Shown: in pieces, positions 55,131-64,000 of the stretch
How the letters are laid out: every line of letters begins with the position of its first letter
Numbering within the stretch: the stretch's first letter is position 1
Origin: Dama dama
Lineage: Eukaryota; Chordata; Mammalia; Artiodactyla; Cervidae
Direction of reading: 5' to 3'
NCBI RefSeq assembly: GCF_033118175.1
Contig: NC_083699.1
Location: forward strand, 46,163,001-46,227,000
DNA length: 64,000 nucleotides
The notes under the pieces: model-generated
Told to the model about the DNA's origin: nothing
The model's database searches: none
The model's input: only the letters and a program-made list of their open reading frames with translations
Program-made: the position numbers and the translations under genes

Positions 55131-55625
55131 TGCCAGTGGAATATTACTCAGCCATTAAAAAGAATGCATTTGAATCAGTCCTAATGAGGTGGATGAAACT
55201 GGAGCGTATTATACAGAGCAAAGTAAATCAGAAAGAAAAACACCAATACAGTATATTAACGCATATATATGGAATTTAGAAAGATGGTAACAGTGACCCT
55301 ATACGTGAGACAGCACAAGAGACACAGATGTAAAGAACAGACTTTTGGACTCTGTGGGAGAAGGTGAGAGTGGGATGATTTGAGAGAATAGCATTGAAAC
55401 ATGTATATTATCATATGTGAAACAGATCCCAGTCTAGGTTCGATGAATAGACAGGGTGCTCAGGGCTGGTGCACTGGGATGACCCAGAGGGATGGGATGG
55501 GGAGGGAGGTGGGAGGGGGCTTCAGGATGAAGAACACATGTACACCCTTGGCTGATTCATGCGAATGTATGGCAAAAACCACCACAATATTGTAAAGTAA
55601 TTAGCCTCCAATTAAAATAAATTTA
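55131..55625 (+). mobile_element. 5'-truncated L1 3' end
   Basis: Forward L1 from TGGAATATTACTCAGCCATTAAAAAG (end of ORF2) through a G-rich 3' UTR to CAATATTGTAAAGTAATTAGCCTCC and an A-rich tail. Its 5' truncation coincides with the end of the SINE fragment; CCA at the join fits both elements. The frame at 55097-55279 fuses SINE and L1 reading and is not a gene. Confidence 0.95.
55494..55519 (+). other. L1 3' UTR G-quadruplex-type tract
   Basis: Five G runs of 3-5 within 26 bases (GGGATGGGGAGGGAGGTGGG and onward). A G-rich 3' UTR tract is a known L1 feature; the two minus-strand L1 copies show the complementary C-rich stretch at about 23277-23310 and 51990-52018. Confidence 0.6.
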
Positions 55626-56317
55626 AAAAATTTGCTGCTAAAGTACAAGAAAATTTGAAGAATGCTTTGTTGATATCAGCAAGTAAAGAAATGCTTTTCA
55701 ATTTATGCCATGTCTTTGAATTCTATGCTAATGACACTTAGTTGACTCAAGAGTTAATTTACTGAATTTGAACAGAGATAGTATTGAAACTAATATGCTT
55801 TCTTGTCTCAAAGTTAAATTTACTCTTCTGAAAAAGATTAAGCAGTTTTGGTGACATGAATATAAATAGTAAAGAAAAATTACCTTTTGGTATTCTATTC
55901 AGTTACCAGAAAGCTTTTAAGTTGTTTGAAACAACTTAAGCATGTTAATTTACTTTTTCAACTATAAATTTATATAAATTACAGATAAAATATTTCCAGT
56001 GAAAATTTAGTGCCCACATTAACACATACTGTTAAAAACACACTCATGACTTGTTTTTTAAAAAAGGATGTAATATATCTCATTAATAATTTTATATTGA
56101 GTACATGCTGAAATTATAATATTTTGGATATATTGTGTTAAATATATTATTAAAATTAATCTCATCTTTTTTTTTTCTGTAATGCGGTAACCAGAAAATT
56201 TAAACTTACATCTGTGTTTCATGTTCTATTTGTCTTGGGAAAAAATCATACATTCCTTCATCAAGATTTGTGTCTTAAAAGATACAGTATATATTCCTAC
56301 ATGTTGTATGCCAGAGA
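55626..56317. other. AT-rich unassigned sequence
   Basis: No frame or family recognised. Continuation of the hAT trace was looked for and not convincingly seen. Confidence 0.4.
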
Positions 56318-56439
56318 TTGTTAAAGGCTTTACAAACACCTAACCTCAAAACAACTCTATGAGCTAACTTTACTAATTAGGAAAAAAGAGGCTCAGAGGT
56401 AAGTAATTTGCTCAAGGTCACACAGCTAGTAAGTATTAT
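56318..56439 (-). mobile_element. MIR SINE fragment, cut by BovA
   Basis: AAAGGCTTTACAAACACCTAACCTC, GGAAAAAAGAGGCTCAGAGGTAAG and TGCTCAAGGTCACACAGCTAGTAAG are reversed MIR. The BovA follows immediately. Confidence 0.85.
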
Positions 56440-56642
56440 GTGAAAGTTAGCCACTCAGTCGTGTCCGACTCTTTGAGACCCTATGGCCTGTAGTCCGCCA
56501 GGCTCCTCTGTCCATGGAATTCTCTAAGCAAGAATATTGGAGTGGGTAGCCATTCCCTTCTCCAGGGGGTCTTCCCAACCAAGGGGTTGAATCCTGGTCT
56601 TCTCTGCATTGCAGGCAGGTTCTTTAGCAATAAACCACAGGA
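56440..56642 (-). mobile_element. Bov-tA/BovA SINE with TSD, inserted in MIR
   Basis: Reverse unit GTTAGCCACTCAGTCGTGTCC to CAATAAACCACAGG. The flanks AGTAAGTATTAT (56428-56439) and AGTAAGTAGTAT (56643-56654) differ at one base. Confidence 0.95.
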
Positions 56643-56654
56643 AGTAAGTAGTAT

Positions 56655-57349
56655 AAACAGACTTTATAATCAAGGTCTGTTACATCCTCAAACTGGAGCC
56701 CTTAATCACAACTGTGGCACCTACCATATGTCCAATATCAGTGTTTCCATGCAGGAATCCCTTCCCTGCATTTCTTTGGAAATTTGGAATTTACATTTCT
56801 AATCCTGAATACCAAGAAAAATCAGTCAAGAAACTGAAGAAAAGGATTATAATTCTTCTGTGAGAATTAAAGATTGATAGACATTACTTGTCAAAGGTAT
56901 CCACTGACATCAAATCAAAGGCAAGAGCAGGAAGCACTGACCTGTGGAGTTGAAGGCTAAGGTTGGCATTTCTGGGAACTGAGACAGGAGCCTCTAGAGG
57001 AGATATCACAGTCTCACTGGTCAGCATTGCTTGTTATAAATGTGTGTTTCTGGACACATCTGCCACTAATGATGAATCACTGCCCCAAACATAATAAATA
57101 TTAATGTTTCTATGTATAGTAAGCATTAATATAAACTAGTTTTGGAAGCAAAATAATTCCTTAATTTGGCAATTTCCACACAGATTCTGTGAGGTGCTTT
57201 ATTCTTGCTGGGAAACCTAGCACTATTCAAATACTACCCAATGATACTCACTGGTGTTCCTCAGTGTTTGAATATTTGCTATAAGCATGATAACTTCTTT
57301 AAATTTAAGCAATTTAACTTCTTTAAAAGTTTACCAGGGTATATGTGAC
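56655..57349. other. Unassigned non-coding sequence
   Basis: Repeat-poor and AT-moderate. No exon recognised. Confidence 0.4.
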
Positions 57350-57386
57350 TTTATATATATATATATACACACACACACATATATAT
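57350..57386. repeat. (TA)n-(CA)n-(TA)n microsatellite
   Basis: TATATATATATATATACACACACACACATATATATA. Confidence 0.92.
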
Positions 57387-57734
57387 AAATCAAGTACAAG
57401 TATTTTACAAAGGCTACCAAACAATATTTATTTATTAAACAGAATTTTAGATATCCTTCATAATGAATAAAGAGTATGGAGAATATTGCAAAGTATTTTT
57501 ACAACAACTTTTGATTTTGGTAATTACTGTGGGGCCCCAGAAATTCCAATTTTTCATTCCCAATTCCCAAAGATTGTCTTCCAGGAATTTGGAAATAGAA
57601 ATAGATCCCAAGACATCTTAGGCCTTTAAGACTGTTAAAAGAAAGAAAAAGAGAGTGATGGTTAGGATCCAGAACGCGGGGATCTCTCTCTCATGGAAGT
57701 AAGAGGGAAGCAGGAGAGAACTGGATACAAAGAC

Positions 57735-58165
57735 AAATAAACATTTAGCTGTGGAATAAGTCGACAGAGAAAAACAAATACCTCCTGGTATAACTTACAT
57801 GTGGAATCCAAAGTCAAATCCATAGAAACAGAGAGTGGAAAAGTGGTTGCCAGGGGCTGTGAGGTGGAGGAAACAGGAAGAGATGGGTCAGAGGGTACAA
57901 ACTTCCAGTTAGAAGATGAGTACCCTCTAATGCACAACATGGGGATTATTGTTGTTAACTCTGTATTATATAATTGCAATTTGCTGGAAGAGTAGAATTT
58001 GTGTTCACACACACACACACAAAGATAAATATATGAGGTGACAAACGTGTTAATTAACTAAATGAGGGGAATCCTGTCACAATGTATACGTTTATCAAAT
58101 CATCATGTACATTTTTAATATTCTATAATTTTTTTGGTCAATTATACCTCAATAAGGCTGATAAA
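57735..58165 (+). mobile_element. Older L1 LINE 3' UTR
   Basis: ACAGAGAGTGGAAAAGTGGTTGCCAGGGGCTG, CACAACATGGGGATTATTGTTGTTAAC, and a TGGTCAATTATACCTCAATAAGGCTG terminus match old mammalian L1 3' ends. It contains an (AC)8 run at 58004-58020. Confidence 0.82.
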
Positions 58166-58516
58166 TGCTTATTCAATAGTAAAACCTGCCTTTCACTTCT
58201 GAAAAAAAAAAAAATCTGTAACTCTGGTTAGGAAGTTTTGATGTTTCCAATGGAATGGTCTCTGTTTTCCACTGAAGTAAAGGTAGGGATCATTTGTTGG
58301 GCGAGAGGCAGGAAGCGGCAGCAGAGGGTTCTTAGCTTTGTAAAGGTTTAAATTGCACTTGAGGGAGATGAGCATTGTTTTGGGGATACGTAGCAACAGG
58401 TTCGTGGATGCCTTTCTCAGCTGAAGCCCCCAGCACTCACTAGAGAAGGGAGACAAGGCAGGCTCCCAGTGCTCCTGGACCCCAATGATCTTCTCTGTAG
58501 ACATAGAGTTACCCAC

Positions 58517-58568
58517 AAGCGCACGCACACACACATACACGCGCACACGCACACTCTCATACACACAC
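58517..58568. repeat. Interrupted (CA)n microsatellite
   Basis: CACACACACATACACGCGCACACGCACAC and CATACACACACC. Confidence 0.88.
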
Positions 58569-59589
58569 CCAGAACTGCTGAACTGCTATGCAATGTCCCC
58601 CTGACCATGGTGTGAGCTGTCACAGAGTGGGAGGCCAGCATTACCAAGAACACCAGGAAAGAAGTCACCACAAACAGTATGTGAGAGGGAGTGGGAGGGG
58701 AAGACAGTCCAGGAAAGAGGGCACTTTAGATAACTGGATCTAGAGCCAGAAATGACTGCCTTTGCGACCTCTCTCTTCACCCTACATTTTACCACTTTCC
58801 GACAAAACCATGCTTGTCAGCTTTCAGAGGAACCCAAACTCGGCCCCTTCTTCTCAATGAACTAAGAGTCAGATGACGTGGTTTCGAACCTCAGCTGGGC
58901 CACTAGCTCAGTAAGTGGTGCTTGGCTTCTCTGGGGTCCAGTGTTCCAGGCGTCCGATGTGCTGGTGAGTGAGGCTTGGGGGCAGGACACTGTTTTGCTT
59001 GTCTTTAGTGCTATGTAGGCTTTTTATTGCAAGGAACAGAGACCCACACAGGTTATCTCAGTTCATGAAGGCTGTTGCAGGAGTGCGGTAGCAATGAGGA
59101 AGGCAAGAGTCACAGAGGAACCCAGACATGGCCATAGCTGGATCTGCGAAGCCTGGCACGGAGCTCTGCACCTGGGGGCACGTGCAGAGTCCAGGAAGCC
59201 CATTGGGGGTTAGCTGTCTACGTGCAGCAGCCCTGGTGCTCCCCTCTTACCTGTGCTGGCTTCTCTCTCTGCTTCTCCTTGGAGGCCTGCTTGCTTCTGC
59301 CCCTCATGGACCATTCAGAGAAAACCCGTGTGGCTCAGCTAATCACTCATCTACCTTGTTTGGATTAACCTTTTGGGCCAAGCTGCCTCATAGAACAGCT
59401 CCTCAACCCACGATCTGCTGCTGTAAGGTCAGGTGCCCACACCAACCCTGTCAGCCTCGACAGACTGTGGCCCCTGGAGCTAAGTCTCCTTCCCCCCAGC
59501 ATCGGTGAGACCTCAGGTACCCTGTTCCCCAGGGTTCCCCAGGGTGCCCAGGGTGAGGTTAACTTCCCCCAACCCCATCCTCCACCTCC
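58569..59589. other. Unassigned sequence with a MIR scrap
   Basis: 58860-58935 (AGAGTCAGATGACGTGGTTTCGAACCTCAGCTGGGCCACTAGC) reads as a forward MIR head. The 126-codon frame at 59128-59508 has an interior Leu-rich run but no supporting signals, and is not called. Confidence 0.4.
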
Positions 59590-59765
59590 TAGTAACATTT
59601 AATTGTGTATCTGCTGGTGCCAGACTTGGAATAGGCTGGTTCACATCACCCCATGTAGTTCTCTCCACAACTCCCCAAGTTAGAGTCCCTTCATTTCAGA
59701 GACAGAAACTGAGACCCTGTTAGTAAAAGTCACCAGGATGTGAGCAGCAGAACCAGGATTAAAAC
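59590..59765 (-). mobile_element. MIR SINE
   Basis: GTATCTGCTGGTGCCAGACTTGG, CTCTCCACAACTCCCCAAG, TTCAGAGACAGAAACTGAGACCC and GTGAGCAGCAGAACCAGGATTAAAAC are reversed MIR. Confidence 0.75.
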
Positions 59766-61380
59766 ATTAAAACATAGTCCTACATAATTCTAAGACCTAT
59801 TTTCTTTCTCTTCTGTTGTCCTTATTTTTATTTGCAATCTTTCTAGTCAATTTCTCTGTGAGAGCCTACATCCCAAAGAATATAATAATTTATTCAAGAG
59901 AAGGGTAGCCAGGGCATGATTCTGACAGGAACCATGCCGATCGACTGCCTTCCCCAGGCAGAAGGGCAAGGGCCCTCCAGCCAGCCCTCCCTCCTAGGAG
60001 AGCCTGGCCTGGCATCAAGAGAGGCCACGGCAGCAACCCCACCACACGTGCCCTCAGTGCCTCCTCCCCAGGCCAGCTGGGGCACAGAGGAGCAGTCTGG
60101 AAATCAATTAAAACAGACCAATTATTCTCAGACTGTAGTTTAAACCATATCAGAAAAATTCCCTATAAATAAAATTGGGTAGCAACCCTGGCAAACCAGT
60201 ACTAGTAATTAAATCAATGGATGGTGGTAATTATTTTTTCATAAAACTTGGTTACTTCCCACCTCCAATAAATCTATCCATGATAATTCTGTAATATATA
60301 TTCATTGCACACAAAACCAGGAGTCATTATCAAGTGTGCTATGAATATGCACTGAGTTTCATGCCTTCACCAAAGACCTTGAATGGTGCATGGTTTCCTG
60401 CAGCCCATGAGCCATCACCCAGGCCTCACAGACACCAGGATGGCTCTTTGGCTGGGGTCTGAAGTTGCAGCATGGGATAATGCAAACCTTTCAACACTTC
60501 TGGTTTTTGATAAGAAACTGCTAGTATCAGGAAAGGACATCCTAATAAGATGGTGGCAGAGAGTACCATGGAGACCATTAAAGGAGTTAGACAAGTCAAG
60601 CATGCTTCTTTTTCTTCCCCTGGCCCTCCAAGCCAGGTTTCCCTGACTCCAGATCAGTGCTCTGTCCAGATTTGGGGGTCAGATGAGGTCCCCCAGGCAA
60701 CAGGTGTTGAGACCTAAGAGCCACTGACCACATGAGAAAGGAAGACAGTTTCTTTCCTCTCTCTCTCCAAACGGGAACCGCTGGGACTTTCGCTCCTAGA
60801 ACAGCTGCCCAGCTGCCTCATTTTCTGCTTGGATATAATTGCAGTATGTGAACTTTACACTCTCGTGCTTCCCTTCTCCATCTGTGGCTGAATTGGCAAT
60901 TCAAAGGAGCAGTCCCCCTTCCTAACTGGAAGCCAGAAAGGTCCTTTCTCTGTAGTCCGTGGGGAACCCAGCTGCTTCCTTGGGGTCAGAAGAGGGCTGG
61001 AAGGATCCCCAAAGCCCCATCAGACTCTCCTAGAGCTGCCAGAGAACCACACCGATGTTTGTCAGGTCAAAGGAGGAGGGGGACAGGAGCAGACATTTCC
61101 GTATTTATTATTTAGCATCAGTTTAAAAGGTTGACAAGTCCCAGACACAGACACATCATATTGATTCCCAAAACCCAAGTATGTCTGTTCAAGTGTGAGT
61201 TAGCCCTGTCAGCTGTGCCACCTCAGGTCATTTCCACTCAGAGGTGAATGCTTATTCTTTCAGAGGAAGTTCTCCTGGTCTTTGGTTTTAATCTGAATAA
61301 ATCCCTTATCCCTAAAGACACTCACGGTCACCTCCTCCACCTCCTGGGTCAGGGGAACACAGCATTATTTGAAGTAGGGT
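59766..61380. other. Unassigned sequence with AT-rich conserved-looking part
   Basis: 60100-60330 is repeat-free, AT-rich and dense in homeobox-type words (ATCAATTAAAAC, AGTAATTAAATC, GGTAATTATTT), so it may be a constrained element. The rest shows no exon or young transposon. Confidence 0.35.
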
Positions 61381-62316
61381 ACAATAGGAAAAGGAGTACG
61401 TCAAGGCTGTATATTGTCACCCTACTTATTTAACTTATCTGCAGCATACATCATGAGAAATGCTGGGCTGGAAGAAGCACAAGCTGGAATCTAGATTGCC
61501 AGGAGAAATATCAATAACCTCAGATATGCAGATGACATCACTCTTATGGCAGAAAGTGAAGAAGAATTAAAGAGCCTCTTGATGAAAGTGAAAGAGGAGA
61601 GTGAAAAAGTTGGCTTAACACTCAACATTTCAGAAAACTAAGATCATGGCATCTGGTCCTGTCACTTCAATGGCAAATAGATGGGGAAACAGTGGAAACA
61701 GTGGCTGACTTTATTTTGGGGGGCTCCAAAATCATTGCAGATGGTGATTGCAGCCATGAAATTAAAAGACGCTTACTCCTTGGAAGGAAAGTTATGACCA
61801 ACCTGGACAGCATATTAAAAAGCCGAGACATCACTTTGTCAACAAAGGTCCGTCTAGTCAAGGCTATGGTTTTTCCAGTGGTCATGTATGGATGTGAGGG
61901 TCAGACTATAAAGAAAGCTGAGCATCAGAGAATTGATGCTTTTGAACTGTGGTGTTGGAGAAGACTCTTGAGAGTCCCTTGGATTGCAAGAAGATCCAAC
62001 CAGTCCATCCTAAAGGAAATCAGTCCTGGATGTTCATTGGAAGGACTGATGTTGAAGCTGAAACTCGAATATTTTGGCCACCTGGTGCAAAGAGCTGACT
62101 CATCTGAAAAGACCCTGATGTTGGGAAAGATTGAAGGCAGGAGGAGAAGGCGACGACAGAGGATGAGATGGTTAGATGGCATCACTAACTCAATGGACAT
62201 GAGTTTGGGTAAACTCTGGGAGTTGGTGATGGACAGGGAGGCCTGGCGTGCTGCAGTTCATGGGGTTGCAAAGAGTCAGACACGACTAAGTGAACTGAAC
62301 TGAACTGAACTGAATA
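61381..62316 (+). mobile_element. BovB (RTE) LINE, 5'-truncated, 0.94 kb
   Basis: A forward BovB from the middle of the RT to its 3' end, including the diagnostic repeated pentamer tail (ACTGA)n at about 62294-62316. The longest BovB here. The left edge near 61381 is where BovB homology begins (AAAAGGAGTACGTCAAGG). TSD not clear. Confidence 0.96.
61387..62307 (+). pseudogene. BovB reverse-transcriptase/C-terminal remnant
   Basis: Seen: the RT frame from 61387 gives a GVRQGCILSP motif and the catalytic YADD at 61525-61536, with a TAG in between (61492-61494). A one-base insertion in the T run ending at 61630, and another near 61669, shift the frame. From 61692 an open 203-codon stretch runs to the BovB stop with SKIIADGDCSHEIKRRLLLG, ELWCWRRLLRVPW and an Arg-rich GRRRRRRQRMRW segment. 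Known: RTE-clade BovB encodes endonuclease plus RT; the endonuclease and the start of the RT are missing. Not functional, and the open 203-codon part should not be taken for a host gene. Confidence 0.95.
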
Positions 62317-62649
62317 GGGAATGTTTCTTCCCATATGACACCCTGATTCTAGACAGACTGTGTCTGTGGTCACCCTTGGGCCTTTCTCTATAACAGCGTG
62401 GTGACTTGCAGTGACCCTACCTACTCAAGGGAAAAATCCACACAGCTGTATCTCGAACAGCTCTTCCCACTACTCTCCATTTAATTGTCCCACTTATGGG
62501 ATTTTTACAGGATCAGATATAATAATAAAAGAAGCAACAATGAAACAAGGGCAGAAAAATTGAAGGTGATGGGGGATGAGGTTATTATGATTCAAAACAA
62601 GTTAGGAGGACCTACTGTAGTTATGCATGAAAGAAGATAGTAATAGAGT

Positions 62650-63179
62650 TCTGCTTATTTAATAAAAGGCATGTAAGATGGTCAAGGAAAATAAATGTCA
62701 CTCGAGACAATATTCATCAAAATGTTCAGAGTTTGGTATGTAATCCATATCTTGTTAATTATTCCATATGGGGTGTTTTAAAGGCTAATATCCACTGTTT
62801 TCCACAGAGATATCCATTTGATTGAACACTATTTGTTAAAAAAGACTTTTATTTTCCCCATTGAACTGCCTTTACTCCTTTGTCGACTATCAAGTAATCA
62901 TACACATGTAGTTCTCTTTGTTTTCTCTGAATTCTCTATTTTTTTCCATTGATTTCCATGCATAACTTTTTCAAATTTGACACTTTGTTTATTATAATGC
63001 TTTATGGTTAGTTTTTCAATTGGATGGTGTAAAAAGCTCTCTAATTTAAAAAAAAAAAAAAGCTCTCTAATTTAAAAAAGAATTGATTTTGTTTTTCTGG
63101 GTCCTTTGTATTTCCAAATAAATTCTAGAATCAGCTTGCCAATTTGTGTTTTTAAAAAGTTCACTTGAATTTCTATTTG
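62650..63179 (-). mobile_element. Older L1 LINE ORF2 region, part 1
   Basis: Reverse L1 text: CACTATTTGTTAAAAAAGACTTTTATTTTCCCC, TTTGTATTTCCAAATAAATTCTAGAATCAGCTTGCCAATTTG. It is cut by a BovB at 63180 and resumes at 63538. A local duplication of AAAAAGCTCTCTAATTTAAAA lies at 63031-63079. Confidence 0.85.
63031..63079. repeat. Local ~27-bp tandem duplication with A run
   Basis: AGCTCTCTAATTTAAAAAA occurs twice within 50 bp, separated by the A run. Confidence 0.85.
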
Positions 63180-63537
63180 TTGCTGTTGTTCAGTTGCTCA
63201 GTCATGTCTGACTCCTTGAGACTCCATGGACTGCAGCACCCTAGGCTTCCTGGTCCTTCACCATCTTCCCAAGTTTGCTCAAACTCACATTCATCGAGTC
63301 AGTGATCCCATCCAACCATCTCATCCTCTGTCATCCTCTTCTCCTGCGTTAAATCTTTCCCAGCATTAGGGTCTTTTCTAAGGAGTCATCTTTTCTCTTC
63401 AGATAGCCCAAGTATTGAAGCTTCAGCTTTAGTATCAGTCCTTCCAATGAATATTCAGGATTGATTTCCTTTAGCAGGTCACTGGAGAAGGGAATGGCAA
63501 ACCACTTCAGCATTCTTGCCTTTAGAACCCCATGAAC
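63180..63537 (-). mobile_element. BovB (RTE) LINE with inverted 5' piece, nested in L1
   Basis: 63180-63476 is the reverse BovB 3' end (GTTGCTGTTGTTCAGTTGCTCAGTCATGTC ... GATTGATTTCCTTTAG). 63477-63537 is forward BovB from further upstream in the element (CACTGGAGAAGGGAATGGCAAACCACTTCAG ... CCATGAACAATG). On the sense strand this is an antisense 5' block followed by the normal 3' end. L1-derived TGAATTTCTATT precedes and TGAATTTTTATT follows, a likely near-perfect TSD. Confidence 0.85.
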
Positions 63538-64000
63538 AATGTGAATTTTTATTGAGATTGTGATAAGTCTGTGTCAGGGAGAATAGCTATCTTAACAACA
63601 CTGAGTCTTCTAATTCTTGAACATGGTATGTTTCTCCATCTCTCCATCAATTTTTAATTTTCTTTGTAAAGGTCTTGGACATATATGGTTAGATAAACAC
63701 CTAAGTGATTTATGTTATGGGGGGCACTATCAAAATTTCCCTGTTTGCCCTAGTATTAACATCTCTCATTAGAACTGTCTAGTTCTCCTTCTAATTATGT
63801 CCATTTTTTTCTCAGTACATTTTGAAGTCTTTTTACTGGATGCATGCACATTTATAGTGGTTATATCTTCCTGTGAAACCTTCCCCTTCCTGTGAAATTA
63901 TGAAACACATGCTGCAGTGTTTCTTTATGTGATACTCTTTATCTTAAAGTGTATTTTATCTGATATTAATATAGCCACTACAACATTTTATGCTTTCTGT
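63538..64000 (-). mobile_element. Older L1 LINE ORF2 region, part 2, runs off window
   Basis: It continues the L1: TTGAACATGGTATGTTTCTCCATC, TGGACATATATGGTTAGATAAACACCTAAG, and at the edge TATTTTATCTGATATTAATATAGCCAC. 5' extent lies beyond 64000. Heavily mutated. Confidence 0.85.

Noticed and set aside
55097..55279. Small frame ending in an L1-like peptide, as a micropeptide
   Set aside because: It is a read-through from antisense BovA into the L1 ORF2 end.
55626..56300. Continuation of the hAT transposase trace downstream of the SINE-L1 junction
   Set aside because: I compared the frames with the later hAT motifs and saw no convincing match.
6929..56642. Many similar ~200-bp repeats at intervals, as a CRISPR or satellite-like array
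   Set aside because: They are dispersed BovA SINEs in both orientations with separate target duplications; spacing is irregular and kilobases long.
59128..59508. 126-codon frame with an interior Leu-rich stretch, possible membrane protein
   Set aside because: The ATG context is ordinary and the frame shows no domain; no splice sites or conservation could be argued from sequence.
61692..62303. 203-codon open frame that looks like a gene
   Set aside because: It is the C-terminal part of BovB, identical in kind to the minus-strand BovB pieces at 30452-31085 and 50315-51004, and ends at the BovB tail.

Overview
This is ruminant nuclear DNA (cattle, sheep, goat or a close relative), and it is almost entirely non-coding. 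The evidence is the repeat content: BovB (RTE) LINE fragments, many Bov-tA/BovA/BovA2 SINEs, a CHR-type cetartiodactyl SINE and young artiodactyl L1 copies lie on a background of old mammalian MIR, L2, MLT1, MER1-like and MER2-like elements. I see no prokaryotic gene, operon, CRISPR array, rRNA or tRNA gene. Nearly all open frames are chance frames or read through repeats. Repeat names come from recognising family sequences by eye, not from a database search.

Layout. 0-3 kb: two copies of an old LTR-like repeat; the second is split by an AT-rich block containing a near-perfect 150-bp palindrome. On the minus strand at 3028-2808 is the only host-gene candidate, a possible first coding exon: strong Kozak context, an upstream in-frame stop, a membrane segment and a good splice donor. 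3-11 kb: mostly unassigned sequence with an L2, a BovA with a long (TG)n tail, a MIR and a BovB scrap. 11-14 kb: an L1 3' end with a 70-bp internal duplication and a second (TG)n-tailed BovA. 14-26 kb: old MIR and L2 pieces plus a young L1 3' end with a perfect 15-bp target-site duplication (TSD). 26-33 kb: old L1 with a nested MER2-like transposon, then two MLT1 LTRs, one split by BovB and one by a MER1-like element. 33-43 kb: SINE-dense, with MIR and L2 pieces and a 114-bp purine tract. 43-49 kb: L2 pieces, a CHR SINE, several SINEs and one CTCF-like site. 49-56 kb: HAL1/L1-like sequence cut by BovB, a 2.4-kb 5'-truncated L1 with a perfect 16-bp TSD and a broken ORF2, a decayed hAT transposase trace, and a BovA fragment joined head-to-head to an L1 3' end. 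56-64 kb: MIR, older L1, a 0.9-kb BovB with a recognisable but broken reverse transcriptase, and an L1 running off the end that holds a BovB with an inverted 5' piece.

No set of genes works together here. The window reads as a gene-poor interval or part of a long intron, shaped by nested retrotransposition. I found no convincing new system. The items most worth a second look are the 3028-2808 exon candidate, the AT palindrome at 1922-2071, the hAT trace near 54.5 kb and the two unusual retroelement junctions near 55.13 kb and 63.48 kb.
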